64,000 nt of DNA from Streptomyces xiamenensis (GCF_000993785.3 NZ_CP009922.3:3658001-3722000); one strand, 5' to 3'; positions 44,745 through 53,667 are shown, numbered from the stretch's first letter. Numbers and translations are program-made. Notes: generated by a model not told the origin, from the sequence alone.

Positions 44745-46016
44745 GTGCCAAGTCCTTCCCCCCACGACCCGCCCCGCGTCGCCGTCCTGGCGGACTCCGA
44801 CACCCGGTGGAAATGGGGTGCTCACACCGCCCGCCGGCTGGTCCCCGGCGCGATCCCGCAGGGCTTTCTGCTGCGCGGCCGGGCCACCCCCACCGCCCGG
44901 CAGCTGGCCGAGAGCGGCGCGGACGCGGGCGAGGCCCGCGAGATCACGGCCGCCGACTTCCTGACCGAACTGGGCCGCGGCACCCACCAGGTGCTGATCC
45001 TGGCCTGCGTGGGCGGCACCGTCCAGGCGCTGCTGCACGCCCTCGCGGACGTGTGGAAGGGCGACCAGCAGCGGCCCGTGGTCGTCACCGGCTACGTGGG
45101 CGTGGTCTACGAGAAGCTCACCGACGGCCTGCTGCTGCGGCACGGCGCCGACATGGTGCTGGCCAACAGCCCCTACGACGTACGGCGCTTCCGCGCGGTG
45201 TACGAGGGGGTACGGGCCGACGCCTCCGCCGTCACCGAGTGCGCGCTGCCCTTCCTCGGCGGTGCACGGCACGACGTGCGCCCGCGGGGGCAGGACCGTC
45301 CCTACCGGCTGGTGTTCGCCGTGCAGCCCTCGGTCCCCGGCAGCCGCGCCGACCGCGCGTACCTGCTGGAGCGGGCCATGGCGCACGCCCGCCGGCACCC
45401 CGGACGCGAGGTGATCGTCAAACTGCGCAGCAGGCCGGGCGAGCAGACCACGCACGTGGAGGAACTGCCCTACCAGCGGCTGGCGGAGCGCGCCCGCGAC
45501 CGGCGGCCCGACAACTTCTCCCTCGCCTACGGCAACATGGGCGAGGTCCTGGACACCACCGACCTGCTGGTGACGGTCTCCTCCACCGCGGCGCTGGAGT
45601 CCCTGCACCGGGGCATCCCCACCGCGATCCTCACCGACCTGGGCATCCGCGAGCCGCTGGGCAACCACTACTTCACCGGTTCGGGCTGCTTCGCCTCCTG
45701 GGACGAACTCGACGCCGGGTACCGGCCCGAGCCCGAGACGGAGTGGCTGGCCGACCAGGGGCTGGCCGCCGACCCCGAGCAGGCGTACGGCCCGGCCCGC
45801 GAGCGGCTGAGCGCCCTGCTGGGCGCGCCGCGCCCGCCGCTGACGCCGTACTACACGCGGCGCACCGCCCCCGGCTATCTGCCCGGCATCCTCGCCCGCC
45901 ACGACACGGTGGCCCCCGCCTCCACCCACCGCCTGCTGCGGCAGGCCGCCCGTGCCACGTACCGCACGGCGGCCCAGCGCATCGCGCCGATCATCCGCCG
46001 CTGGGGGCAGCTGTGA
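44745..46016 (+). CDS. DUF6716-type putative glycosyltransferase
   Basis: About 423 residues of a GT-B-like protein: N-terminal 'RVAVLADSDTRWKWGAHTAR' (20 residues), 'HGADMVLANSPYDVRRFR', and a C-terminal segment 'YGNMGEVLDTTDLLVTVSST' then 'AALESLHRGIPTAILTDLGI' that resembles nucleotide-sugar-binding loops of polysaccharide transferases. First of four coupled genes for an acidic sugar polymer. GTG 44745 chosen because homology starts there. It overlaps the next gene by GTGA at 46013-46016. Exact linkage unknown. Confidence 0.8.
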   Translation: MPSPSPHDPPRVAVLADSDTRWKWGAHTARRLVPGAIPQGFLLRGRATPTARQLAESGADAGEAREITAADFLTELGRGTHQVLILACVGGTVQALLHALADVWKGDQQRPVVVTGYVGVVYEKLTDGLLLRHGADMVLANSPYDVRRFRAVYEGVRADASAVTECALPFLGGARHDVRPRGQDRPYRLVFAVQPSVPGSRADRAYLLERAMAHARRHPGREVIVKLRSRPGEQTTHVEELPYQRLAERARDRRPDNFSLAYGNMGEVLDTTDLLVTVSSTAALESLHRGIPTAILTDLGIREPLGNHYFTGSGCFASWDELDAGYRPEPETEWLADQGLAADPEQAYGPARERLSALLGAPRPPLTPYYTRRTAPGYLPGILARHDTVAPASTHRLLRQAARATYRTAAQRIAPIIRRWGQL

Positions 46017-47266
46017 CCGCCCCCGCACCCGGCACCCCCGGGCCCCGCACTCCCGACCACGACCACGACCACGACCACGAAAGCGATGTCATGCCCAACG
46101 TCCTGGCCGTCATACCCGCGCGCGGAGGCTCCAAGGGGGTGCCCGGGAAGAACCTCGCACCCATCGCCGACGCCCCGCTCGTGGTCCGCGCCGTCCGCGC
46201 CGCCCGGGCCGCGCGGCTGATCGGGCAGGTCGTGGTCTCCACCGACGACCCCGGCATCGCCGCCCTGGCCCGCTCCGCGGGCGCCGGCGTCGTCGAACGC
46301 CCCGCGCGGATCTCCGGGGACACCGCCACCAGCGAGGCCGCCGTCCTGCACGCCATGGACACCGTCGAACAGCGCGACGGCACCCCCCTGGACGTGGTCC
46401 TGCTCGTGCAGTGCACCAGCCCCTTCATCACCCCCGGCGACCTGGACGGCGTCACCCGCGCGGTGCTCGACGGAGCCGACTCCGCCTTCACCGCCGCCCC
46501 CTTCCACGGGTTCGTGTGGCGCGAGAGCGACCAGGGCGGACACGGCGTCAACCACGACAAGGCGTACCGGCCGCGCCGCCAGGACCGCCCGCAGGACTGG
46601 CTGGAGACCGGCGCCGCGTACGCCATGCGCGCCCCCGCCTTCCGCACCGAACGCCACCGCTTCTTCGGCCGCACCTCCCTGGTGCCCGCCGACCCCGCCC
46701 GCGTCCTGGAGATCGACGATCCGCACGATCTCGACCGGGCCCGCGCGCTCGCCCCGCTGCTGGACGGCACCGGCGGACGCCTGCCCGGCCGCGAGGACAT
46801 CGACGCGGTCGTCATCGACTTCGACGGCACCCAGACCGATGACCGGGTGCTGATCGACTCCGAGGGACGGGAACTGGTCGCCGTGCACCGCGGCGACGGC
46901 CTCGGCATCGCCGCGCTGCGCCGCGCGGGGCTGCCGCTGCTGATCCTGTCCACGGAACAGAACCCGGTCGTCGCCGCCCGGGCGCGCAAGCTGCGCATTC
47001 CGGTTCTGCACGGCATCGACCGCAAGGACCTCGCACTCAAACAGTGGTGCGAGGAGCACGGGATCAACCCCGAACGCGTGCTCTACGCCGGCAACGACGT
47101 CAATGACCTGCCCTGCTTCGGCCTCGTCGGCTGGCCGGTGGCCGTCGCCGGCGCCCATGACGTCGTCACCGCCGCCGCCCGCGCCGTCACCACCGCCCCC
47201 GGCGGATACGGCGCGATCCGCGAGATCGCCTCGTGGATCCTCGGAAAGGAACTCCACACCTCATGA
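46013..47266 (+). CDS. Bifunctional CMP-nonulosonate (N-acylneuraminate-type) cytidylyltransferase / HAD phosphatase
   Basis: About 417 residues. Cytidylyltransferase domain: 'VLAVIPARGGSKGVPGKNLA' (20 residues), 'VVVSTDDPGIAALARSAGA', 'LLVQCTSPFITPGDLDGVT'. Then a HAD domain with nucleophile motif 'VIDFDGTQTDDRV' at ~265, 'LLILSTEQNP', Lys in 'GIDRKDLALKQWCEEHGI' and 'YAGNDVNDLPCF'. The phosphatase would remove the 9-phosphate of a Kdn-9-P or Neu-9-P type sugar before CMP activation. GTG 46013 overlaps the previous stop and adds a 'DHDHDHDHES' tract; ATG 46091 is the alternative start without good ribosome site. Confidence 0.9.
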   Translation: MTAPAPGTPGPRTPDHDHDHDHESDVMPNVLAVIPARGGSKGVPGKNLAPIADAPLVVRAVRAARAARLIGQVVVSTDDPGIAALARSAGAGVVERPARISGDTATSEAAVLHAMDTVEQRDGTPLDVVLLVQCTSPFITPGDLDGVTRAVLDGADSAFTAAPFHGFVWRESDQGGHGVNHDKAYRPRRQDRPQDWLETGAAYAMRAPAFRTERHRFFGRTSLVPADPARVLEIDDPHDLDRARALAPLLDGTGGRLPGREDIDAVVIDFDGTQTDDRVLIDSEGRELVAVHRGDGLGIAALRRAGLPLLILSTEQNPVVAARARKLRIPVLHGIDRKDLALKQWCEEHGINPERVLYAGNDVNDLPCFGLVGWPVAVAGAHDVVTAAARAVTTAPGGYGAIREIASWILGKELHTS

Positions 47267-48198
47267 CCACCAGCAACCGCCTCCGTCAGCTCGGCGACCG
47301 TGTCGTGGGCCCCGGCCGCCCCGTGTACGTCACCGGTGAGATCGGCATCAACCACAACGGTGACCTGGACAACGCCTTCGCCCTGATCGACGCCGCCGTC
47401 GAGGCCGGCTGCGACGCCGTGAAGTTCCAGAAGCGCACCCCGGAGATCTGCACCCCGCGCGACCAGTGGGACATCGAGCGCGACACCCCCTGGGGCCGGA
47501 TGACGTACATCGACTACCGGCACCGGGTCGAGTTCGACGCGGACGACTACGCCGCCATCGACGCGTACTGCAAGAAGCACGGCATCCACTGGTTCGCCTC
47601 CCCGTGGGACACCGAGGCCGTCGACTTCCTGGAGAAGTTCGACGTGCCCGCCCACAAGGTGGCCTCCGCCTCGCTCACCGACGACGACCTGCTGCGGGCC
47701 CTGCGCGCCACCGGCAAGACCGTCATCCTGTCCACCGGCATGTCCACCCCGCGGCAGATCCGGCACGCGGTCGAGGTCCTGGGCTCGCAGAACATCCTGC
47801 TCTGCCACGCCACCAGCACCTACCCGGCCAAGGCCGACGAGCTGAACCTGCGCGTCATCAACACCCTCCAGGCCGAGTACCCCAACGTCCCGATCGGCTA
47901 CTCCGGCCACGAGACCGGCCTGCAGACCACCCTCGCCGCGGTCGCCCTCGGCGCCGTCTTCGTCGAGCGCCACATCACCCTGGACCGCGCCATGTGGGGC
48001 TCGGACCAGGCCGCCTCCGTCGAGCCGCAGGGCCTGACCCGCATGGTGCGCGACATCCGCACCATCGAGGAGTCCCTGGGCGACGGCGTCAAGAAGGTGT
48101 ACGACAGCGAGCTGGCCCCCATGAAGAAGCTGCGCCGCGTCAAGGGCGTGGTCGCCGAGGGCGCCGAGACCGGCGAGCGCGAGCCCGCCAACGCCTGA
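47263..48198 (+). CDS. NeuB-family nonulosonate (N-acetylneuraminate/Kdn-type) synthase
   Basis: 311 residues. Condenses phosphoenolpyruvate with a mannose-type acceptor. NeuB barrel motifs: 'VTGEIGINHNGDLDNAFALI' (20 residues), 'AGCDAVKFQKRTPEICTP', 'WFASPWDTEAVDFLEKF', 'KVASASLTDDDLLRALRATG', 'LSTGMSTPRQI', 'IGYSGHETGLQTTLAAVALG', 'VERHITLDRAMWGSDQAASV'. The C-terminal antifreeze (SAF) domain of classical NeuB is missing, so it is a short form. ATG overlaps the previous TGA (ATGA). Confidence 0.93.
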   Translation: MTTSNRLRQLGDRVVGPGRPVYVTGEIGINHNGDLDNAFALIDAAVEAGCDAVKFQKRTPEICTPRDQWDIERDTPWGRMTYIDYRHRVEFDADDYAAIDAYCKKHGIHWFASPWDTEAVDFLEKFDVPAHKVASASLTDDDLLRALRATGKTVILSTGMSTPRQIRHAVEVLGSQNILLCHATSTYPAKADELNLRVINTLQAEYPNVPIGYSGHETGLQTTLAAVALGAVFVERHITLDRAMWGSDQAASVEPQGLTRMVRDIRTIEESLGDGVKKVYDSELAPMKKLRRVKGVVAEGAETGEREPANA

Positions 48199-48236
48199 CC
48201 CGCAGCACCACCGCAACCCACGGAAGGGCGGAGAAG

Positions 48237-49274
48237 ATGACGACCGACGAGACGCTGGCGTTCGCCGAGAGCCCGGTCCAGCTGCTGAACATACTGGAGT
48301 GGGCGCACGTCCACCCCGGCGCCCGCACGGTCGTCATCCTGCCCCCGCACGACCCCATCTCCCGGGGCCAGCTGCGCCGGATGGCCCAGCTGGCCCGGGA
48401 CGAGGGGCACCGCGTGCTGTGGCAGGAGGCGCGCGGCGGGGCGGTCAAGCCCTCCCGCGCCCTGGCCGCCCTCGCCGGGCCGCTGCGCCGGGCGAAGCTG
48501 CTGCTGATCGGGGACCCGTTCTCCCGCTACCTCCAGCTGCTGCTGTCCATGGCCCGGCGCTGCGACGTGGTCGTGGTGGACGACGGCACCGCCACCATGG
48601 AGTTCACCGCGCAGCTGGCTCGCGGCGAGCGGCTGGTGCGCTGGCACCGCACCGCACCCTCCGGGGCGCGCGCCGCGCTGTTCGCGCCGGTGGCCAAGCG
48701 CGCGGTGCGGCGCCTCACCCCGGCCACCGGGGTGGGGGTGGAGGTCTTCACCGCGATGCCGGTGGATCCCCCCGAGGGCGTCGCCGTCACCGCCAACACC
48801 CTGGCCTGGACCCGGGACCGCTTCGGCCCGCCCCGGGTCGCCGAGGGCGCCGACCTGGTCGGCACCTCGCTGGTGGAGACCGGCGTGCTGCACGAGGACC
48901 GCTATCTGAGCGCGGTCGCCGAACTGGCCGACCGGCACGGCGTGGCCCGCTACTACGCGCACCGCAAGGAGAGCGCCGAGAAGCTGCGCCGGGTGGAGCG
49001 CGAGGCCGGCCTGGAGATCGTCCGGCCCGACCTGCCGCTGGAACTGGTCGCGCGGCGCGGTCCCGTCGGCTCCAAGATCCTCTCCTTCCCCTCCACCGTC
49101 GTGCACACCCTGCCGCTGGTGCTGTCGGACACCAGCACCGAGATCGTGGTGTGCGACGTGTCGCCCGGCTGGTTCACGGACCGGGTCACCGAGCGGGCCA
49201 GCGGCTTCCTGTCCGCCGTCACCAACACGGCGCGCGGCGCCCACGGACTGAGCTTTCTCCCCGCCCCTCACTGA
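48237..49274 (+). CDS. Polysialyltransferase-like glycosyltransferase
   Basis: About 345 residues. Begins 'LAFAESPVQLLNILEWAHVH' (20 residues), a pattern typical of the sialyl/polysialyltransferase (GT52 and POLYST-like) group; 'LLLIGDPFSRYLQLLLS', 'VVVVDDGTATMEFTAQLARG' (conserved D-D-G), 'YYAHRKESAEKLRRVEREAG', and the C-terminal 'LPLVLSDTSTEIVVCDVSPG' support it. It would transfer the CMP-activated nonulosonate to a cell-wall glycopolymer. AAGGGCGGAG ribosome site. Last of the four-gene cluster. Confidence 0.8.
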   Translation: MTTDETLAFAESPVQLLNILEWAHVHPGARTVVILPPHDPISRGQLRRMAQLARDEGHRVLWQEARGGAVKPSRALAALAGPLRRAKLLLIGDPFSRYLQLLLSMARRCDVVVVDDGTATMEFTAQLARGERLVRWHRTAPSGARAALFAPVAKRAVRRLTPATGVGVEVFTAMPVDPPEGVAVTANTLAWTRDRFGPPRVAEGADLVGTSLVETGVLHEDRYLSAVAELADRHGVARYYAHRKESAEKLRRVEREAGLEIVRPDLPLELVARRGPVGSKILSFPSTVVHTLPLVLSDTSTEIVVCDVSPGWFTDRVTERASGFLSAVTNTARGAHGLSFLPAPH

Positions 49275-49362
49275 GGAGGGGGCCCCGGAGGAACACGAGA
49301 GACCCGCGACACCCGACCCGCGCTGAGCCCGGCCGGCCCGGCGGCCGGCGCGGGACCGGCGG

Positions 49363-49737
49363 CTACGGCTGCTCGTCCGCCGGTCGCGCGGCGGTCGCGA
49401 TCACCTCGTCCAGCAGGGCCCGGGAGCGCCGCAGGTCCTCGATCATGCGGTCGATGCGGGCGCGCTCCCAGGTCAGCTCGGTCATCAGATAGGTGTCCGC
49501 CGTCGCGGCGGCCCGCCCGTCGCTGTCGCGCATGCAGGGCAGCAGCTTGGCGATCTTCTCGCTGCACAGCCCCGCCGCGTACAGCGTCTGGATCCGGGCG
49601 ACCCGGTCCGCCGCGCCCTCGGCGTACTCCCGGTGCCCGCCGGGGGTCCGCCCGGCGGAGAGCAGGCCCTCCTGCTCGTAGTAGCGCAGCGAGCGCTCGC
49701 TCACTCCCGTGCGGCGGGCCAGTTCACCGATACGCAT
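49363..49737 (-). CDS. MerR-family transcriptional regulator
   Basis: 124 residues. Winged helix: 'MRIGELARRTGVSERSLRYY' (20 residues), then 'EQEGLLSAGRTPGGHREYAE', followed by a coiled-coil helix and 'IAKLLPCM' with one Cys, common in regulators of electrophile-responsive reductases. ATG 49735-49737 is the family start; an upstream ATG would extend it by 12 residues. Divergent from an old-yellow-enzyme-type reductase whose promoter has MerR geometry. Confidence 0.92.
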   Translation of the reverse strand: MRIGELARRTGVSERSLRYYEQEGLLSAGRTPGGHREYAEGAADRVARIQTLYAAGLCSEKIAKLLPCMRDSDGRAAATADTYLMTELTWERARIDRMIEDLRRSRALLDEVIATAARPADEQP

Positions 49738-49760
49738 GACGCAGGTCACACCTTCCGGGC

Positions 49761-49791
49761 TTGAATCTGACATCGATGAGAAGTTCTACGG
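49761..49791 (+). promoter_or_regulatory. MerR-type promoter/operator for the alkene reductase
   Basis: TTGAAT (49761-49766) and CTACGG (49786-49791) are separated by 19 bases, the stretched spacing MerR activators need, with an imperfect dyad between (GAATCTGACATC / GATGAGAAGTTC, 8 of 12). The reductase ATG follows the -10 by 7 bases, implying a leaderless mRNA. Confidence 0.6.
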
Positions 49792-49798
49792 TACCGGC

Positions 49799-50956
49799 AT
49801 GACCACCGACACCGGTACCGCCACCGACGCCCGAACCGCCGCCGCGTCCGACCTGCTCGCCCCCGCCCGGCTCGGCGCGCACCCGCTGGCCAACCGCCTC
49901 GTCATGGCCCCCATGACCCGTAACCGCGCCGAGCCCGACGGCACCCCCACCGCGCTGATGGCCGAGTACTACGCCCAGCGCGCCTCCGCCGGACTGATCA
50001 TCGCCGAGGCGTCCGCCCCCAGCCCCGTCGGCCACACGTACCCGAACATCACCGCCCTGTACACCGACCGGCACACCGCCGGCTGGCGCCGCGTCACCGA
50101 CGCCGTCCGGGCGGCCGGCGGCGGCCCGCTGTTCCTCCAGATCCAGCACGGCGGCCGGGTCGGCCACCCCGCCACCAGCGGCCACACCCCGATCGCCCCC
50201 TCGCCGCTCCCGCTGCCCGAGACCATCCACACCCCGACCGGGCGCCGGGCCGCCGTCACCCCGCGCGAGATGACCGCCGCCGACATCCGGCAGACCGTCG
50301 GCGACTTCGCCGCCACCGCCCGCCGCGCCGTCGACGCCGGCTTCGACGGGGTCGAGGTGCACAGCGCCAACGGCTACCTGCTGCACCAGTTCCTCGCCGG
50401 CGGCACCAACCGGCGCACCGACGCCTACGGCGGCACCGTCGCGGCCCGGATCCGCTTCACCGCCGAGGTGGTGGCCGCCGTCGCCGACGCCATCGGCGCC
50501 GAACGCACCGGGCTGCGCGTCTCCCCCCTGCACGCCGTCAACGGCGTCGAGGAGTCCGAGACCGAGGCCGCGGCGCTCTACCCCGCCCTGCTGGCGGCCA
50601 CCGCCGGCGCCGGCCCGGCCTACCTGCACCTCGCCTTCGCCGACCCCGCGCACCCGCTCTTCGCCCGGCTGCGCGCGCTGTGGGCCGGCACCCTCATCGC
50701 CAACCCGGTGCTGCCCGCCGACCGGATCCCGGCGGACGGCGGCCTGGCCGCCGCCCGAGCGCTGCGTGCCGCCGGCGCCGACCTCGTCGCGCTCGGCCGC
50801 CCCTTCCTCGCCAACCCCGACCTCGTCGAGCGGCTGCGCACCGGCGCCCCGGTCAATCCCGTACGCGACCGCTACGCCATGTACACCGGCGGCGCCCTCG
50901 GCTACACCGACTATCCCGTGCTCCCGTCGGGGCGCACCGCGGACCGGAAGAAATAA
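49799..50956 (+). CDS. Old-yellow-enzyme-type alkene reductase (FMN)
   Basis: About 385 residues. FMN/NADPH-dependent ene-reductase: 'RLVMAPMTRNRAEPDGTPTA' (20 residues), 'QIQHGGRVGHPATSGHTPIA', 'FDGVEVHSANGYLLHQFLAG' (conserved HxxNGYL proton-donor region; His-Ser-Ala-Asn), 'NRRTDAYGGTVAARIRFT', and 'DLVALGRPFLANPDLVERL'. Reduces activated C=C bonds of enals, enones and nitro compounds, a detoxification role consistent with MerR control. ATG 49799; the longer frame from 49709 would run through the promoter. Confidence 0.94.
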   Translation: MTTDTGTATDARTAAASDLLAPARLGAHPLANRLVMAPMTRNRAEPDGTPTALMAEYYAQRASAGLIIAEASAPSPVGHTYPNITALYTDRHTAGWRRVTDAVRAAGGGPLFLQIQHGGRVGHPATSGHTPIAPSPLPLPETIHTPTGRRAAVTPREMTAADIRQTVGDFAATARRAVDAGFDGVEVHSANGYLLHQFLAGGTNRRTDAYGGTVAARIRFTAEVVAAVADAIGAERTGLRVSPLHAVNGVEESETEAAALYPALLAATAGAGPAYLHLAFADPAHPLFARLRALWAGTLIANPVLPADRIPADGGLAAARALRAAGADLVALGRPFLANPDLVERLRTGAPVNPVRDRYAMYTGGALGYTDYPVLPSGRTADRKK

Positions 50957-51059
50957 AAAACAGTCATACCCAGTCAGTTGCGACCGCACGCGTTCCCGGC
51001 GTGTGAACTTTGCGTGATCGGCGCCGGTTGAGCGGCGAAACAGAGATAGTGTCGGAGGC

Positions 51060-52298
51060 GTGAGTCAACAGCTGTCACCGGAGTCCGCCGGTGTGCTGAG
51101 CGATGCCCTGCGGCGCGAACTGATCGCCGTCCGCCGGGATCTCCACATGCACCCCGAGCTGGGCCACCAGGAGGTCCGTACCACCGCCGTCATCAAGGAG
51201 CGCCTGGAGCGCGCGGGTCTCGCACCACGCGTACTCGACGGCGGTACCGGCCTGGTATGTGACATCCACCCCACCGGTGACGCACGGGCGGGCAGATCCG
51301 GCCGCCCGGTGCTGGCGCTGCGCGCCGACCTCGACGCGCTGCCGATCCCCGACACCAAGACCGTGCCGTACCGCTCCACCGTCCCCGGCCGGGCGCACGC
51401 CTGCGGCCACGACGTGCACACCACCGTGGTGCTCGGCACCGGTCTGGTCCTCGCCGGGCTGGCCGCCCGGGGCGAGCTGCCGCAGCCGGTGCGGCTGATC
51501 TTCCAGCCGGCCGAGGAGGTGCTGCCGGGCGGCGCCACCGACGCCATCGACTCCGGCGTGCTGGACGGCGTCGGCCGCATCCTCGCCCTGCACTGCGACC
51601 CCAAGGTCGACGCCGGGAAGATCGGGCTCAAGTCCGGGCCCATCACCTCCGCCTGCGACCGGCTGGAGATCCGGCTGTCCGGCGACGGCGGCCACACCGC
51701 CCGCCCGCACCTCACCACCGACCTGGTCACCGCCGCCGCGCGGGTCATCACCGATGTCCCCGCGCTGCTCGCCCGCCGGGTCGACACCCGCGCCGGGCTC
51801 GCGGTCACCTGGGGCAGGCTGACCACCGGCCACGCCTCCAACGTCATCCCGCAGCGCGCCGAGATCTCCGGCACCATGCGCTGCCTGGAGCTGTCCGCCT
51901 GGCGGGACGCCAAGGACCTGGTCGAGGAGGCGGTCGGCGAGGTCGCGCGGCTGCACCAGGCCAAGTACGAGATCGACTACATCCGCGGTGTCCCTCCGGT
52001 GGTCAACGAGCCGCAGGTCACCTCGCTGCTGGCGGCGGCCATGACCAGCCGGTACGGGGCCGACGCGGTCGAGCCCACCGAGCAGTCCCTGGGCGGCGAG
52101 GACTTCTCCTGGTACCTGGAGCAGGTCCCCGGTGCCATGGCCCGCCTCGGGGTCAGGCCGCCCGGCGACGGCGACCGGCCCGGTGCCGCGCCACGCGACA
52201 TCCACCAGGGCGACTTCGACGTGGACGAGTCCGCGATCGGGGTCGGTGTGGAACTGCTCACCTCGGCCGCACTGCTGGACGCCGCCCAGCGCCCCTGA
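51060..52298 (+). CDS. M20-family amidohydrolase (peptidase, AmhX/HipO-like)
   Basis: 412 residues. 'RRDLHMHPELGHQEVRTTAV' (20 residues), first metal motif 'HACGHDVHTTVVLG', 'IFQPAEEVLPGGATDAI' with the catalytic Glu pair, 'LHCDPKVDAGKIGLKSG', and a late 'GGEDFSWYLEQVPG' His-replacing segment. Hydrolyses N-acyl amino acids or similar amides; no signal peptide. GTG 51060 with GGAGG just upstream. It precedes the nucleoside operon but has its own promoter gap on both sides. Confidence 0.92.
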   Translation: MSQQLSPESAGVLSDALRRELIAVRRDLHMHPELGHQEVRTTAVIKERLERAGLAPRVLDGGTGLVCDIHPTGDARAGRSGRPVLALRADLDALPIPDTKTVPYRSTVPGRAHACGHDVHTTVVLGTGLVLAGLAARGELPQPVRLIFQPAEEVLPGGATDAIDSGVLDGVGRILALHCDPKVDAGKIGLKSGPITSACDRLEIRLSGDGGHTARPHLTTDLVTAAARVITDVPALLARRVDTRAGLAVTWGRLTTGHASNVIPQRAEISGTMRCLELSAWRDAKDLVEEAVGEVARLHQAKYEIDYIRGVPPVVNEPQVTSLLAAAMTSRYGADAVEPTEQSLGGEDFSWYLEQVPGAMARLGVRPPGDGDRPGAAPRDIHQGDFDVDESAIGVGVELLTSAALLDAAQRP

Positions 52299-52432
52299 AC
52301 GCCTCCGCGCGCCCGTGAACACCACCGGCACCCGGGGTTCTGCCGCAGCCCCGGGTGCCGGTGCCGACACACCGAGCAATGTTGCGTACTGGTTGCGTTC
52401 ACGACGATCTGATAACGGGTCCTTAGCCCGTC

Positions 52433-52460
52433 TTTACCGCATGTCTACGCGCGTTACGAT
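52433..52460 (+). promoter_or_regulatory. Probable promoter of the nucleoside importer operon
   Basis: TTTACC (52433-52438) and TACGAT (52455-52460), 16 bases apart, lie 51 bases ahead of the bmp lipoprotein start. A small AGCGCC/GGCGCT hairpin (about 52469-52486) follows in the leader. Confidence 0.45.
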
Positions 52461-52510
52461 CCTGGCAACAGCGCCGTAAGAGGCGCTTTCAGACCGAAGG
52501 GATCGTCCTC

Positions 52511-53563
52511 TTGCGCCGCGTATCCAAGCTCGCAGCATCGGTCGCCGTCACGGCGACCCTCGCCCTGACCGCCACGGCGTGCGGTGAGAGCTCCACCTCC
52601 TCCTCCTCCGGATCCGGCAAGAGCGACGCGGGCGTGGGCCTGGCCTTCGACGTCGGCGGCCGGGACGACCACTCCTTCAACGAGTCCGCCGCGCGTGGCC
52701 TGGACCGTGCCGCCGAGGAGCTCGGCGTCGAGTTCAAGGAGATGACCGCCAAGAACGACGAGACCGACGCCGACCGCGAGCAGCGGCTGACGTCCCTCGC
52801 CGAGAACGGCTTCAACCCGATCATCGGCGTCGGCTATCTCTACGGCAACTCGATAGAGAAGGTCGCCGCGAACTACCCCGACATCACCTTCGGTGTGGTG
52901 GACTCCGTCGCCGAGGGCGACAACGTCTACAGCATGGTCTTCTCCGAGCACGAGGGCTCCTACCTCGCCGGTGTCGCCGCCGCGCTGAAGACCGAGAGCG
53001 GCACCGTCGGCTTCATCGGCGGTGTGAACAACCCGCTGATCAACAAGTTCGAGGCCGGCTTCGTCCAGGGTGTGCTCGACACCAACGACGCCGAGGGCAC
53101 CGACGTCACCGTCGATGTCCAGTACCTCTACGAGGACAACGACGCCGGCTTCAACGATGTCGCCAAGGCCCGCGAGACCGCCGACGGCATGCTCGGCCGC
53201 GGCGCCGACATCATCTACACCGCCGCCGGCCAGTCCGGCCAGGGCTCCATCGAGATGGTCGCCGGTGTCGAGGGCGCCTGGGCGATCGGTGTCGACTCCG
53301 ACGCCTACGTCCAGCCCGGCCTCGCCGAGTACAAGGACTCCATCCTCACCTCCGTGGTCAAGGGCGTGGACGTCGCCGTCTTCGACCTGATCAAGTCGGT
53401 CCAGGACGGCGAGCCGCTGAGCGGCCCGCACTCCTACAACCTCGCCGAGGAGGGTGTCCAGCTGGCCACCTCGGGTGGTTTCATCGATGACATCTCCGAG
53501 CAGATCGAGGCGGCCAAGGCCCGCATCGTCTCCGGCGAGGTCACCGTCCAGGAGACCCCGTAA
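52511..53563 (+). CDS. BMP-family basic membrane lipoprotein, nucleoside receptor
   Basis: 350 residues. Lipoprotein signal with 'LTATAC' lipobox (Cys near residue 24) and Ser-rich linker, then the BMP/PnrA fold: 'GLAFDVGGRDDHSFNESAAR' (20 residues), 'NPIIGVGYLYGNSIEKVAAN', 'GFIGGVNNPLINKFEAGFVQ', 'IIYTAAGQSGQGSIEMV' and 'AIGVDSDAYVQPGLAEYKDS'. Relatives bind purine/pyrimidine nucleosides. Start is a TTG at 52511. First gene of the importer operon; two hairpins separate it from the ATPase gene. Confidence 0.94.
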   Translation: MRRVSKLAASVAVTATLALTATACGESSTSSSSGSGKSDAGVGLAFDVGGRDDHSFNESAARGLDRAAEELGVEFKEMTAKNDETDADREQRLTSLAENGFNPIIGVGYLYGNSIEKVAANYPDITFGVVDSVAEGDNVYSMVFSEHEGSYLAGVAAALKTESGTVGFIGGVNNPLINKFEAGFVQGVLDTNDAEGTDVTVDVQYLYEDNDAGFNDVAKARETADGMLGRGADIIYTAAGQSGQGSIEMVAGVEGAWAIGVDSDAYVQPGLAEYKDSILTSVVKGVDVAVFDLIKSVQDGEPLSGPHSYNLAEEGVQLATSGGFIDDISEQIEAAKARIVSGEVTVQETP

Positions 53564-53570
53564 CACAGTG

Positions 53571-53629
53571 ACGGCCGCCCCCCGGGGCGGCCGTACGGGG
53601 CCGGTGGGGGACTCTCTCCCCACCGGCCC
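53571..53629 (+). terminator. Tandem hairpins after the bmp lipoprotein gene (attenuator-like)
   Basis: An 11-bp stem (53571-53581 with 53584-53594) is followed at once by a 12-bp stem (53598-53609 with 53618-53629). Placed between receptor and ATPase genes, they probably reduce downstream transcription or protect the receptor mRNA so that the receptor is made in excess. Confidence 0.65.
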
Positions 53630-53667
53630 TCCGCTCGCTTCACCGTCCCGCGCGAGGAGAGTGCGCC

